A stretch of 64,000 bases of DNA from positions 56,644,475 through 56,708,474 of the forward strand of contig CM068580.1 of assembly GCA_035048485.1 (NCBI GenBank), read 5' to 3'. The position numbers and the translations under genes are program-made. This document shows, piece after piece, positions 37,727-50,800 of the stretch (its first letter is position 1; every line of letters starts with the position of its first letter). Below the pieces are notes generated by a model that was not told where the DNA came from, searched no databases, and saw only the letters and a list, made by a program, of their open reading frames with translations. The stretch is from Pteria penguin (lineage: Eukaryota; Mollusca; Bivalvia; Pterioida; Pteriidae).

Positions 37727-37808
37727 TTTTATAACTTTTGATACTTATGAACAAAAGTAATCATAGTCATATGATCACTTTTGATCATCAGTATCAAAAG
37801 TTATAAAA
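37727..37808. repeat. Inverted repeat, about 82 bp
   Basis: TTTTATAACTTTTGATA faces TATCAAAAGTTATAAAA, with a second inner complementary pair (ACAAAAGTAATCATAGTCAT / ATATGATCACTTTTG). It could be a small MITE. Confidence 0.7.
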
Positions 37809-38079
37809 CAGTCATCAAACAAATCTAGCCAAAGGGAAACCTGGGTCCGGGGCCATAAACTGAGAATATACTTAAGTCAAATATTTCATTTTAATTCGTT
37901 TTTTTATATCAAACGTTCAAATAAGTTTTCATGTACAATGGTTTAATTCTATTTATGGATAGAACAAAACTCAATAAACTCCAAATTTCAGTTATTAATT
38001 CATTGATGAACAAAGGAATATGAAATTATATGAAATTATCTTCCTCCTGTACCACACCGCATAAAAAGCCCTAAATGAA

Positions 38080-38310
38080 ACAAAAAAAAAAAAACCCAAG
38101 CAAACAAAAACCAAAAAAAAAAAAAAAAAAAAAACAAACAAAAAAAAAAAAACCCCCCCCCCCCCCCCCCCCCAAACAAACAACCAACAATACAACCCCC
38201 CCCCCCCAAAAAAAATAACCAAACAAAAACAAAAACTAATCAAACAAACAAACAAACAAAAGCCTAAAAAACCCTCCAAAACAAAACATAACAAACAAAC
38301 AAAAACGTAC
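38080..38310. repeat. Low-complexity A/C tract
   Basis: A runs, C runs (one of about 20) and CAAA repeats. The minus-strand Phe/Gly/Val open frame over it is an artefact. Confidence 0.9.
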
Positions 38311-38699
38311 GAATCCCCGAAAAGTAATATACATGTATACGATACAGTATTGTCAGTAATCAAACTACATATTCAAGGTACATGTACATGTGCTATTGAA
38401 CAAAAAGTACTGGTACAACATATATGGAAATCTCCCTTTCGGCTATTACACGGCCCAAACATTCACTCATTGTGTGAAATATAATATCTAAATTTATAAC
38501 AAGAAAACAATAGAACTGAAATCTAAGCATGTTTTAACATAATCTACATTATATGCAGGGCATAGTATGTTCTAGTGTCATGTAGATCTATTACACCTAT
38601 TGCACAACGTAGAACAAAAATTGCGCACATGCAAGCGGTATGTGATAAACATCCCTTTGATTGACATGCGTTGTCAGCATCAGTTTAAGGGGAGGTGCG

Positions 38700-38767
38700 T
38701 GGACCTTTGGACCCCGGTAAGTATGATCGGTGATATATAGAGATACAGGGTGAAGCGCTTGTCATTA
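38700..38767 (+). promoter_or_regulatory. Putative core promoter of the apoB-like gene
   Basis: TATATA at 38734-38739 stands 28 bp before TCATTA at 38762-38767, an initiator-like site, and both precede the ATG at 38801. This gives a short 5' UTR of roughly 38 nt. Just upstream, TGGACCTTTGGACCCC (38700-38715) is, on the other strand, a direct repeat of RGGTCC half-sites, like a nuclear-receptor element. Predicted only. Confidence 0.5.
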
Positions 38768-38800
38768 GTCTTTGTACATCAGGCGTATGCTCACGCCGTC

Positions 38801-41800
38801 ATGGATTTTAAGATCGCAGCGCTCTTAGCAGTGCTAATAGCGGGAACTTATGCAGGTATGACATAATATTGTAACCTTTGTAATTTTTAATGATACGATT
38901 AAAAAAGAAGAAAGCTATCATAGTATTTGTGAAATTTTCGGTGAAAAAAAATACGAATTTGGCTATAAAACAGGATTCTTTAGTTGGAGTATAAATGGTA
39001 CATTGAATTAGTATGCATTTTACAAATTTGCTTTTCATTTTCCAACGAAATTTTAAATTGATAACTTAATAAGTTGTTCATATTGTTGAATGATGTTAGC
39101 TTTATGTGTCTAAGTCGATCAAACAATTTTGTTTTTCTGAATACACTTCAACAGCAGAAAAGAGTGAATGAGAAAGAAAACCAGTACAAAGATTTATAGT
39201 TAATAAAGTGAATAAAAGGCATACAGTCATATCTAAAGTTGATCAAAGTATATCAAACGAACGAAAAGTTTTGATTCGCATTTTGATTTTCATTTCTTTT
39301 TCTTTTTATCTTAAAAATATTTGATGAAATTCAGAAACTTTTGATGAAAATAACGTTATACAACATTAGAACTAAATTCGGTCAACTTGCGAGGGGGTTC
39401 TGTTTGTGTAGAGTTTCAGCTTTGTTTACATGAGAACTACGTTTTAGATTTTCTAAAAACAAAATCACGTGATTCCAATTGAAAGCGTACTGAGAGCACT
39501 TAGTGAGTGATCACATGTAAACACTAAGCTGTTGCTGTAACATTGCCAGCGTTATTGTGATCTGGTGCAGCAGCGCGATAGATCAAGGCCGCGATAAATT
39601 ATGCCACAAGTAACAAGACATATACTAGAACCGCTCTGCTATCATCGTCTAATGTTACGATTTTAAAAATATCATTTTTCTTTTTATGCATACCAAAAAA
39701 AAAAAAAAAAAAAAAGCCACCTTTCAGTATTGCGAACGCTGGGAATTTGCCAAATTTGGAAACTGAAATGCATACAATGAATGCATAAATTTTCTTTTTA
39801 TTCGAGGTATTATCATCATTTCTGTGTTAAATAAAAGGACCCCCCCCCCCCAAAAAAAAAAAAAAAAACGTAAAAGAAAAGACAGATAAGGATATCATCA
39901 AAATCATTGTTGTTTTACAGGTCCAGTAAAACAGAATCTCAATCTACTAGGGCAGACGCAATGTGCCAGACAATGCACGGGTAAGATACAAAGAAAATCT
40001 TCTTATTTTAGATAAAGTTTCATACAACACAGAGATTAAACGTTCTTATATATAGTGGATGTTGGATTAAAGCCGATTATTTAGTTACATAGTATCTACA
40101 GCGTTTTAGTGACCACCACTTTATCAACTAATTTCATTACTCGCCCGATCAAGGTTCATATGTGCCATGTGTGAGTGAGATATTTGTAGCGATCTTTATC
40201 TACCCATCGGCGATATAAATCCGTACGACCACGCAAGCGTCAGCTGATCGGCGATTTGACGAATGCGGATTGTAGATTACGGATTAGCTTTAAATTTACA
40301 TTTGTAATTTGTTTAGCTGACTTTGATGCAAGATTGGAAATAAGAGGACGATGTGAATGTAGGCGAGGAGTTAAAGTGGTAATGTGTGATGAATTTCATT
40401 TGAATATTTCCAGAGTGGCTAATCTTCCCGAGAATGGCTAAATTTTTTGTTTCTATAGGTATAATTGAATGCTTGCATTTATACACTCATTGCAGTCAGT
40501 GGCATAAAGTCGTGAAACTCGAAGCTACTGAAAGCATGAAACTATTGAAATTGATATTATAGTCCTGACTTTGAATCGTTTAATCAGCCACGTGACCATA
40601 GATGGGGGCTAATGCTAGACACACCCTGCAGCTGTAGTTATTTTTAACTTTAGTTGTGTTTGGAATACGGAATATTGCAACTAAAATAACGTCAACATAC
40701 ACACGCACGGATTTTAGTAGTTGAGATACTCCGTATTAAGTGAGTTGGAGTTCCAAATTCCAGTTGATCAAACCAAGTCTAAGGACAAATCAGAAAAGAA
40801 GAGGTTGTTGGCGCCCTGTAAGGACTGTTCATAAAATTAACACCAAATTCAAGTAACTGAGGTCTAATCTGAAAATTTATCCAATAACATAGAGCATGGG
40901 TATGAAATCTTCTCTCTGAAAGTGAAAGAATTGATAGGAAATGAAAAAATCATAACTATTTATTGCTTATATTTGGTTTTGTTATTCATTTGTTTACATT
41001 CAAACAATATATTAAAGTAGCTGTAAAGTAAAATCACTTGATACAGTATAAAATTTTATCAAACTTCTTGACATGAAACCATTATAGTTTGGATGTGATC
41101 TTTGTACATAAAGAATATCTAGTAATATCTATATATACATGTGTATTAAGTACATTTGTAGGTAGAGTAATATCTAATATATACATGTGTATTGAGGGGC
41201 TGTATTACGCGCTTCGAAATTTTGGTTGATGGAAATATGCATTACATCATACATGTAATAGTAATCATCTCAATCGCATTTACAGGAATGAATGCAAGTA
41301 ACATATTAAAGTACACAATCTTTGTACATGTATAGATCTAGGAGGGTACTATCTAGTTGAGTTTGGGACTCCACTCTTCAGATAACGAATTATTTTCATA
41401 TAAGCATTTTTGACCTAATTTTCACCCAGGAAATCTCTCCGTTACAAAAATGTTCTACTTAATCTCTTGTGGTTGCCTGAATGATCTGGAATATTTGGTA
41501 ATTCCAACAGTATAATGATACGTTGAATAGTCTTATCAGTAGTAAGTAGTTGTGTTTACATTGTAGCCTCATATTTTCAATTTTGTTTTAGGTAAAAGCA
41601 AGTTTAACTACCAGGAGGGCCAGGTCTATGTTTATACATATGAGGCAGAAACAAAAACTGGAGTTCATGGGGCCTCAGATGAACAAGCTGGTTTAAAAAT
41701 CCAAACAACAGCTGAAATTGAAATTCTGTCAAAATGTGAACTTGCTCTGACAGTAAGAAGATACATGTATAAATTTATATAAATATGTTGGTGTATCTAA

Positions 41801-44800
41801 GTAGCTATGATATGATAGTAGTTTATCATATATGGAGAAAATATTCTTTGTGTGATGTAAGACAAGTATTGATTTAACTAGATATAGGACACTGGTGATA
41901 AGTCACAATGATATAATCTATGTAGTAAGTCAGTGACACTAGTAAGATTTGTAACAGTAAATTATAAGACAATATTTTGATAAGTGAAATATGGTGGTAA
42001 AATTAGTCATCTTGTTGCAGAAAACGTATATTTATAATGATGTAAGAGATAGTATGAAAGATTTTTTTCTTTGTAAAGTTTCATGTTCTTTGATTGTAAA
42101 TTGGTAGAAATAATATAGCATGGATTCTATTAATATTTTTATAAATCTTCCATGATCCATATTAGCACTACTTCTCTCTTTCTGAATCAAAGAAATTATG
42201 AGTATTTAACGTGAAGACAGTTTGATGTTGATCAAGGAGTAGGCACATTTTCAGTATTACATCTTCATTCATTATAAAGGACTTATGCCTAACAATTAAA
42301 ATATCTTTTACAGTTGACCAACTCAGCAGTTTTTGGATCTGATCCCAACATACAGAACAGATTTGTTCAGGACACACAAACAGCTAAATTCCAGCAGGAA
42401 TTGGAACAGTATCCTCTGAGGTTTTCTTTCCAAGATGGCATCGTGGAGGAATTATGTCCAACACTGGAGGAGTCATCATGGGCTCTCAACGTTAAAAGGG
42501 GAATTCTTTCTGCTTTCCAAAATAGCATGGACTCCTTCAAACAAGAACAAAACTTAGTGGAGGTACATGCTCTTATATTTTCATCTGAATAAGTTTGATT
42601 CTAATTGAAAACTCAAAATTTGGGGAAATGTGAAAACGTTTATTCAGTTTACAAGTACTTGTTTGTTTTGACATTTATAGAACACTGTATGTATCTGTGT
42701 CTTGTTTGATATTTTGACAGGTTGACGTAATTGGAAAATGTCGCACTGACTACAAAATAGCCCAGGAAGGATGGAGAATGAGGACATTGAAGAAAAGCAA
42801 AGATATGCTCAGTTGTACAGACAGACATGGCTATGAGAGTTCTATCCACTCTGCTCTATACAATGTTCCTGCTGTAAGTAAAATCTGAAAAAGTGTATGG
42901 ATTATATCATATCATCATCATCATCATTAAAGATACCTGGAATATTATCTATGTTTTTCTGTGTACCTGATACTTATTTTCATGAGTTATAACATGAGAA
43001 ATTGGCCATTGTTTTTCTAAATTGATATTCAGACATATTTGATTTGTTTTAAGATTAAGTTCTGAATGAAGATTTAAAAAAAATCTGGAAAATGAGGATT
43101 GTTTGAGAATGACATTATGTTTATGACTTATCTGACAATAATTCAGATTATGAGAGATGTTTTCCTTACCTGTGTGTTAGCTTCTTAAATATGCCTTTGG
43201 GTCATTGAAATATATAAAGTAAAATCTTTAGTCTATAAATATATTTTCCTCTTATTTTTATCTAATATGTAAACTGTATGAACATTCAATTATATGATCA
43301 AGAAACCATTTAACAAGTTTGAATTTAACAGCATATTTCATTATTCTACAGAACATTCGTTCTTTACCAATACTGAAAAGTACGCAGGAGTGTGACCAGG
43401 AAGTATCACTGGACCAAGATGGACATGTGACTAACGTGGAATGTCATGAAATGCACCTTTTCCGCCCCTTCTCACAGGGAAACAGTGGTGCAATGACTGA
43501 GGTCACACAGAGGCTTAAGTTTGTTGCAAAGAAAATTGGAGGTGCAACAAGGATGGGTAAGTGTTGAATATTATGCCATATGGAGTAAAGAAAAAGATCA
43601 TTTAAGGATTAATAATACTTATTTATCTGTCTGTATTGAAGTATTTGAAAGTGTTGAATATTGGATTTATACATTTTATGTTGTGCTGTTACAGCCGAGG
43701 TTACGAAACGATCCAGTATTCTTTTTGAGCATACCATGGGCGAAAAACAGGAGACAATCAATAATCAGGCTGCACAAGATAAACTGACAGAACTGTGCCA
43801 AACAACAGAAGATGGAGTGCAGTTTTCTACTCCAAGACTGTTTTCAGAACTGGTATATCTCTTAAAGAAAGTCAATGTCAATGGACTTGATGCTCTGTTC
43901 AAAGAAGTCTCCAAATCAACATTTTGTCCAAAGAACTCAGAGAGAGCTAAGTAAGTTGATACAAAATGAATTAATATTTGATCATTTCAGCTTTAATATC
44001 TCCTTTAACACAAAAGGACATTATTTTATCTAATTTACTATATGGAACTATAATTTCAAAATTTCTTTTGAATATTTTATTATTCTTTAAGTGTTAACAG
44101 TATTTATATTTTCATTACACAATGTATATGTTCTTGTTGATTTGTGAATTTAGCAAATTATTTAAAATTTTGAATAGAAGTTAATGAACCTTTTGGTTAA
44201 TAGGAAATTCTACTTGGATGCTCTCCCCATGGTTGGTACAGGAGCTGCCATTAGACAGATCACAGAATTGATTAGCAACAAAGATGTGACAGGAAAATTT
44301 GTCGATGCTTGGTTAACTGCCATAACATTTATTCAACATCCCACAAAAGACATGCTGTCAGAGATGACTGTAAGTCATGTGTGGACATATTTGAACTTAT
44401 GAAATAATCTTAAAAAGAAGAAAAAGTAAAGCTCTTTCTTTTTCTTGACTGGAGAAATGGAATTGGTTGACAAGAGATAATCTTGATACTGAATTTTTAA
44501 AACTTTTTTTAAGTATATAACTATATAACTATAAAATCCTTTTTTTTTTAAAGTTGTATTTAATGAATTTTTGTAATATTTCAGAAATTATTGAGCACAA
44601 ATATTGCTAGTCAAGTCCTTCTTTCCTTATCCACATTGACATCTACCTACTGCAAGGCCAACCCAACATGTGAAAGTGAGAGAGAAGTTATTGCAGTCCT
44701 AGACAAGCTGCAGGGCAATCTAGGAATGGACTGCAGTGGAGCTGATCAGACACTGGTATGCATAGTAGTAATATAGAATTTCATTTTCTTTAGCTTGAAC

Positions 44801-47800
44801 TGTGCATTTTAAGTTAGATGGAATATTTGCTATCAAAAATTTCTATCTTTCATAAGATTTTCTATACTTTCGTTAGTTTGTTTGTTTTTTTACCCTGATA
44901 TGGAATCCTTAAAGATCTTTAAAATGCTAAGCCAAATGGACTCTGGTTTTATAGCCTCGTCCTTCTCTGCTTTAACTTTTCTCTGATTAGTTCTATTAAG
45001 ACAGTGGTATCTTTGTTCTTGAATCCATAGACACTTCTGACATTAAGAGCTATTGGTAACATTGAGCAATCTCAGAGATTTGTCCCAACATTGGAGAACT
45101 GCTTCGGACACAAACAGAATTCCATGGAGATTCGAGTTGCAGCTGTAGAGGCTTACAGACGCATGTCATGTGGTGCTGATGTAAGTATTTGTTTTAGTGA
45201 TTTTTTTTTTCATTTCAAGCAAAAGCAGTTGGTAAAGTTATGAGACATAATGTAAATTGTTTCTTTGGAAAAAGTCTAAATATCAGGAAAAACAATTTGG
45301 TAGAAGGGGGGATGGAATATTATTATGATGTGCAATGTAAATATGTTTTCTTAATCTACGAATCGTAGTATCTAGCAAACAATACTGATGTAATTTTTAC
45401 ATTTTGACAGAGGAACAACTTAATGGCAATCTTCCGCAATGAAAGAGAAGACTCAGAGCTTAGGATCATGGCCTACCTTCAGGTCATGAAATGTCCTTCA
45501 GACTACACCATTCAACAAGTCAAGGACACCCTGAAAGCTGAAGACGTCAATCAGGTAAATCAGTGCAAATAATTTGTTTCATTGATTAACAGAAATATTT
45601 CCAGTAAAATCAAGAAATTTTAGTAATATGAAAGAATTGTTTTTCTCTCTATTACTAAAAAAAGTATATATCATTATCTTCTATTGTTATTCAGAAATAA
45701 TCGTTATATCAAAAATAAGTTATAATGTCTTACACCTTCAGGTTGGAAGTTTCGTATGGACCCATCTTACAAACTTGATGAAGACATCAAGTCCTCTCAA
45801 GCAAGCTATCAAAGCTGTCCTAGAAGATCAAGCACTACCCAAGAAATTCGACATGGATCTGAGGAAATTTTCTAGGAACTATGATTGGTCCTATTTCTCT
45901 GAGGATATGAATGCTGGAGGAAGCATGGAGAGCAATCTTGTATGGTCTACTGAATCTTTCTTGCCAAGATCTGTCATGGGAAATCTGACGGTAGACATGT
46001 TTGGACGTTCAGTTAATCTGTTGGAAGTTGGAGGAAGAGTAGAAGGTCTGGATTACCTCTTGGAGTCCTATTTTGGACCTTCTGGCTCTCTTAATGATGG
46101 AACCCTCTCGCCAAAAGAAAATAGTAACAAAGCTCTGAAGATGAAGAAACTCAACAAAATTGACAACTCTGTAAGAAATGACCTATACTGATTCGTTTTT
46201 GCATTCATATTTCAAAGTAAAGTTTTCAAGTATCTTTGAAGTTTTGTGTCTGCGAAAGGATATTCTTTGTTTTATTTTTCTTTTTGTGTTATATACCTAT
46301 TTTCAAAAAGATAAATTCAGCAATTTAGGAATTCTATCATGCATACATTTATATTATATCTGATATTCACAGTTCGACAAAAAGGTTCAAGAACTTAAAG
46401 GAGCCATGTATATGAGGGTTTTCGGAAATGAGGTTGTTTATCAAAAACTAGACAGTCAGTCAAATGTACCAGGCAAAGGATTTAATCTTTTGGAAATGTT
46501 TATGTCCCTGAAGAAAGATCATGACATCACATACAGCAAGAGCTCTATGTTCCTTGACAGCTCCATCATCGTGCCAACAGTCATTGGTTTGCCACTGAAT
46601 CTTACCTTAAACGGTACTTTAAGTGTTGACCTCAAAGCCAAGGGAAAGATGGATCTTGGAAAGCCAGCTAAGGTGATCCTGATTGAAGGAGAGCTGTTTC
46701 CTAGGTTGGTATATCTAAATGAGGTAAAATGTGCTTAAAGGAGGGCTTGCTCTCTCTTATACTTTTAAGCTTATATCAACTATTTGACTTGATATTGTAG
46801 ATATCTATATATCAATTTAGAATTGTATAGATGTTCAAGAAGTTCATGGTAAGAAGTGATAATGTTTTAATAGATTATCATAGTAAGATTTCTTGATTTT
46901 AGACATACGAAATCTGGTATTTCCTCTTAATACCATCAGAAGTTCTTATTTACATTATCAATTATTTTTTATATTTTTACTGCTAGTGGTGCTGTAGAGT
47001 TCTCCTCCATCATGAGCGTGGATGCCTTTTACACCAAAAGTGGGATGAAGATGACATCCACCCTTCACACACGCACAGGAATGAGTGGAAAGATACAAAT
47101 TAAAGAAAAGGATGATATCACTGTACAGTTCAATGTTCCACAGAAAAAATCGGAAATTCTCAATGTCAAGTATGTATTTTACATCAGTATTTATTGCATA
47201 TAAACAGTTACTTCATAGATTTCCCTTATTTATTTGGTTTCATGTGACATAAATATACCAATATGTATCTAACGTTATACAGATTGTATAGGAATATCCA
47301 TTATGGTGATTTTTCTGCCCTTGGTAAGAACTCTCACTTTCTGCTCCTTGAATGACTATCTAACCATGGTCAATAGACAAATCATATTTTACAAGTCATA
47401 CAGACTTCTTTTTGCCGGGATTTTCATTGTAACGTTAGAACTTAGATGGTGACGTCACAATAAAATGACATTAATTTGAGTGGCAAAACCTCTAGTGTTT
47501 TTTTTTTTTGTAAATGTTTTTAATATGCCTGTGCCTTCTCATTTGGGAATTTTTTGGCCAATTTGCATAATGCTGAAAGATCAATGTTTGGGAAAAATTT
47601 AGACAAATAATCAATGAAATTTCCATTGGGAAGGGTCCTTATAAAAGTCCGATCATGTGGACTAGCAATCAAATTTCTCCTCTCATGATTAATTTGCATA
47701 ACATATGTAGAGAAATGAAGAGTATTGATGCAGCCATCTTTGTTTCTCTAAGTGAATTTCTTAACCAGAATCTTTGCACTGTTAACAGAACATCTGTGTA

Positions 47801-50800
47801 GTATGTTGCTTCTCTTTGAAATTACTTTTGAAGTTTCTGATCTGTAAGTGACTAGAATATGACACCTGTGTGCGTTTTCCAAGACCTACCACAGTAAATG
47901 TTAGCAGGTTTAGTTTTGTTTTAATCAGACTGATTGTAGCATGTCTGTTAAGGCATTGTAATAAATATAAATATGTATCTCAAATGGGAAAATATAAATA
48001 AGTATCTCAAATGGGAAAATATGAATAAGTATCTCAAATGGGAAAATATAGATAAGTATCTCAAATGGGAAAATGTAAATAAGTATCTCAAATGGGAAAA
48101 TATAAATAAGTATCTCAAATGGGAAAATGTTTATCTAATCAAATGCTTGAAGACAAAGTTTTACTTAATGGCCATTTTCAGGTTGATGAATACTAGTGAA
48201 ATGTCACAATTTAAGCTTTAGTAAAGTTCATATCTTCTTTGTCAGTATTGTTATATTTTTACTATATATGAATATATAAAGAATTGTATACCAGTAAGTG
48301 TAGCATTAATTTTTTGGACTTTTTATTTTTTTTTTCCAGGTCATCTTTCTTCACCATATACAAAAACCAAGAACGTGAACAGAAAATGCTAGCAACAAAA
48401 CAAATCAAGAAGAAATTTTGCTCAGGGTACACCATGGCTAAAATCACTGGTCTTGAACTATGTGGTGAAATGTCCTTTGTAAATGCTAGTGACCTTCCTC
48501 ATGCTCCACATTTTCCTCTTACTGGTCCTGTCAGCATCAGATACGAGGTTATCAAGCAGGATACTCACGTAGGCTACCGATTCCAACTGAAGAAGATTAA
48601 TGTGAGTGTAGACAAGTGCCAGTGTGCCTTTTATATTATTTTGTTGAATCTCTTGCTAAACCGTTTTTATTTTCTTTACTTTTTTTCTCGTGGATGAAAA
48701 TAAAAAATAAACAACAATTTGTATACTGTACTTATATTTGCGAATTTAGAAGGATATGTACATGTTCTGTTTGACTGTGTCAATTTCTTTTTTTCTGAAT
48801 TTCAAAAGTATCCATTTAATAATTTTATTTTGAGTTTTTTTTTAAATGTGGAATACATGTACACAAAATTAAGATTGTTTTTGTAATTGTATTTGAATTT
48901 CAAATTCAGAATAGAAAACAACTGAACTACAAGATATTTTATGAAACACCAGGAGGCAAAGTTGAGAGAGCTACAGGATTTGAATTGTCTGTGCAAAAAC
49001 GAGACAAAACAATGCTTTTGCAGATGGTTTCACCATGGAAAAAGGCTAGATTTAATGGTATGCATTTTTTTTTATGAGAAGGGTACAAACCATTGCATTT
49101 ATATGCAAGATACTTCATAGCTACTATTGATAATGAAAGAAAAAAAATTGTGTGTGTGAAATTACTATGCGTAACGGTATGTAAGATATGAATAATGAAC
49201 AAAAACCTCTTAAAACCTCAAGTTTGACAGTGCATGCATACATTTGACTGTACTGATGTAATATGTATTTAAGTTATGGTTTCCATAATAGGTTTTGCTT
49301 TTTGTGCTTTTGATATGAGAAAATAATAACCAGCTTTGTATGGTTTACACAATTAGAGAGTATTTCTTTGATAGTCACAACTAATTCTGGATTATGGTTT
49401 AGGAAACCTCGTCAACAATAAAGCTATCAAGAAATTTTCTGGAATTGCGACCGTTGATGATACAAGGGAGTACAGACTTGTTGGTGAAATGAAGAGGCAA
49501 GAAAAGAAGGGTATCATAAAATATAACACCACTCTATCAGTTATGTATCCCGACCGATCACCAATCTTTATCTCTGGATTAATGGAGTATGCAAAGAAAA
49601 AATCGTTCAGTGCCAACATTAATATGAAGGGAGTGACTAAAGATCCCATGTCCCTACAAGGTGAGGAATGAGGATTCCTTTGGATATCATACAACTGACT
49701 AAAATATTTTTCTATCTTTTTATAGAATGGTACATAAATATTATAGTGGTAAAATGCTTATCATATGGTCCAGGTGTTCTAGATTCAGTTCTTGTATTTT
49801 GCTACAGTATATATATTGGAGAAATCACATCCAGCTCATCTCAACCAGAATGAACTTTACCACATGTTTTGTGCTCCAGTCATTGTTTTTTTTATATCTA
49901 CTTTATCGAAGTTAATTACAAATTTTAGTTTCGGTTTATAAAGAAGTTTATCTCATTATAATGGAATACAGGCTTACATTTTCTTGTTTTACAGCAATGG
50001 TTAAATACACAGACAAGGTGAAAGGAGGTACATTTAAATTTATGTATGAGAAGAACAAGGTATATTCCGTAATAGCCATGATGAGAACGGACATCTCTAA
50101 GACTAGACTCATTCTGAGACCCAAAATCGACATCGCAACTCCCCAGAAGCAGCTTCTGAGTTTTAGTGGCCAGGTGGACTACAAACTTCAAAAATCTGTT
50201 AAAGTAGACTTAAAACTATCCAAAGCACTGAAGAGTGACCTAAGTTTGAAAGGTAATTACTGTTACACCATTTATTTACTCTGTTTTTATGGGTTTTTTT
50301 TTATGTCAGTCTTGTTTTTCTTTGAAGTACCGAAGATATTATATAAATATTGATAAATCAAAGTGTAGTGGATCTTCTTAATCACTTAAAGTATTGGTAG
50401 CTCTGAGTTATTGAAGTTTACCAATTGTTAATAAAATGAATAGAAAGGTGGTTGAAACTGCATTATAACTTTGAGTTTCTGAGGGTTTTCAAGTATTTGA
50501 TGCTTGAATTATGGAAGTACAACTGTACTTAATTATACTTATTTTACTTAATTTTTTAGGTAACTTTGTGTGGAATATCAAACCAACCCGTTCAGTCTAC
50601 AAGGCTAGGGCTAACTTCAGGGGACTCCAATCTTACGTTAGAGTTCGCTTCAATCTAGACAAGAAAGCAAAGAAAATAACAACTTCCTTCAGAACTGATT
50701 ACAATTTTGCACGCTTAGTCAAAAAGGCGAAAGACAGTGTCACCTTTACCAGCAAGATAACTAACAAAAGTACCAAGCCATACAAGAATATCAATGTTGT

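Noticed and set aside
37995..38363. 122-residue Phe/Gly/Cys-rich protein on the minus strand
   Set aside because: Translation of A and C homopolymer runs.
47973..48221. Repeat protein with YLKWEN units
   Set aside because: 27-bp minisatellite in an intron; the frame does not join the exons.
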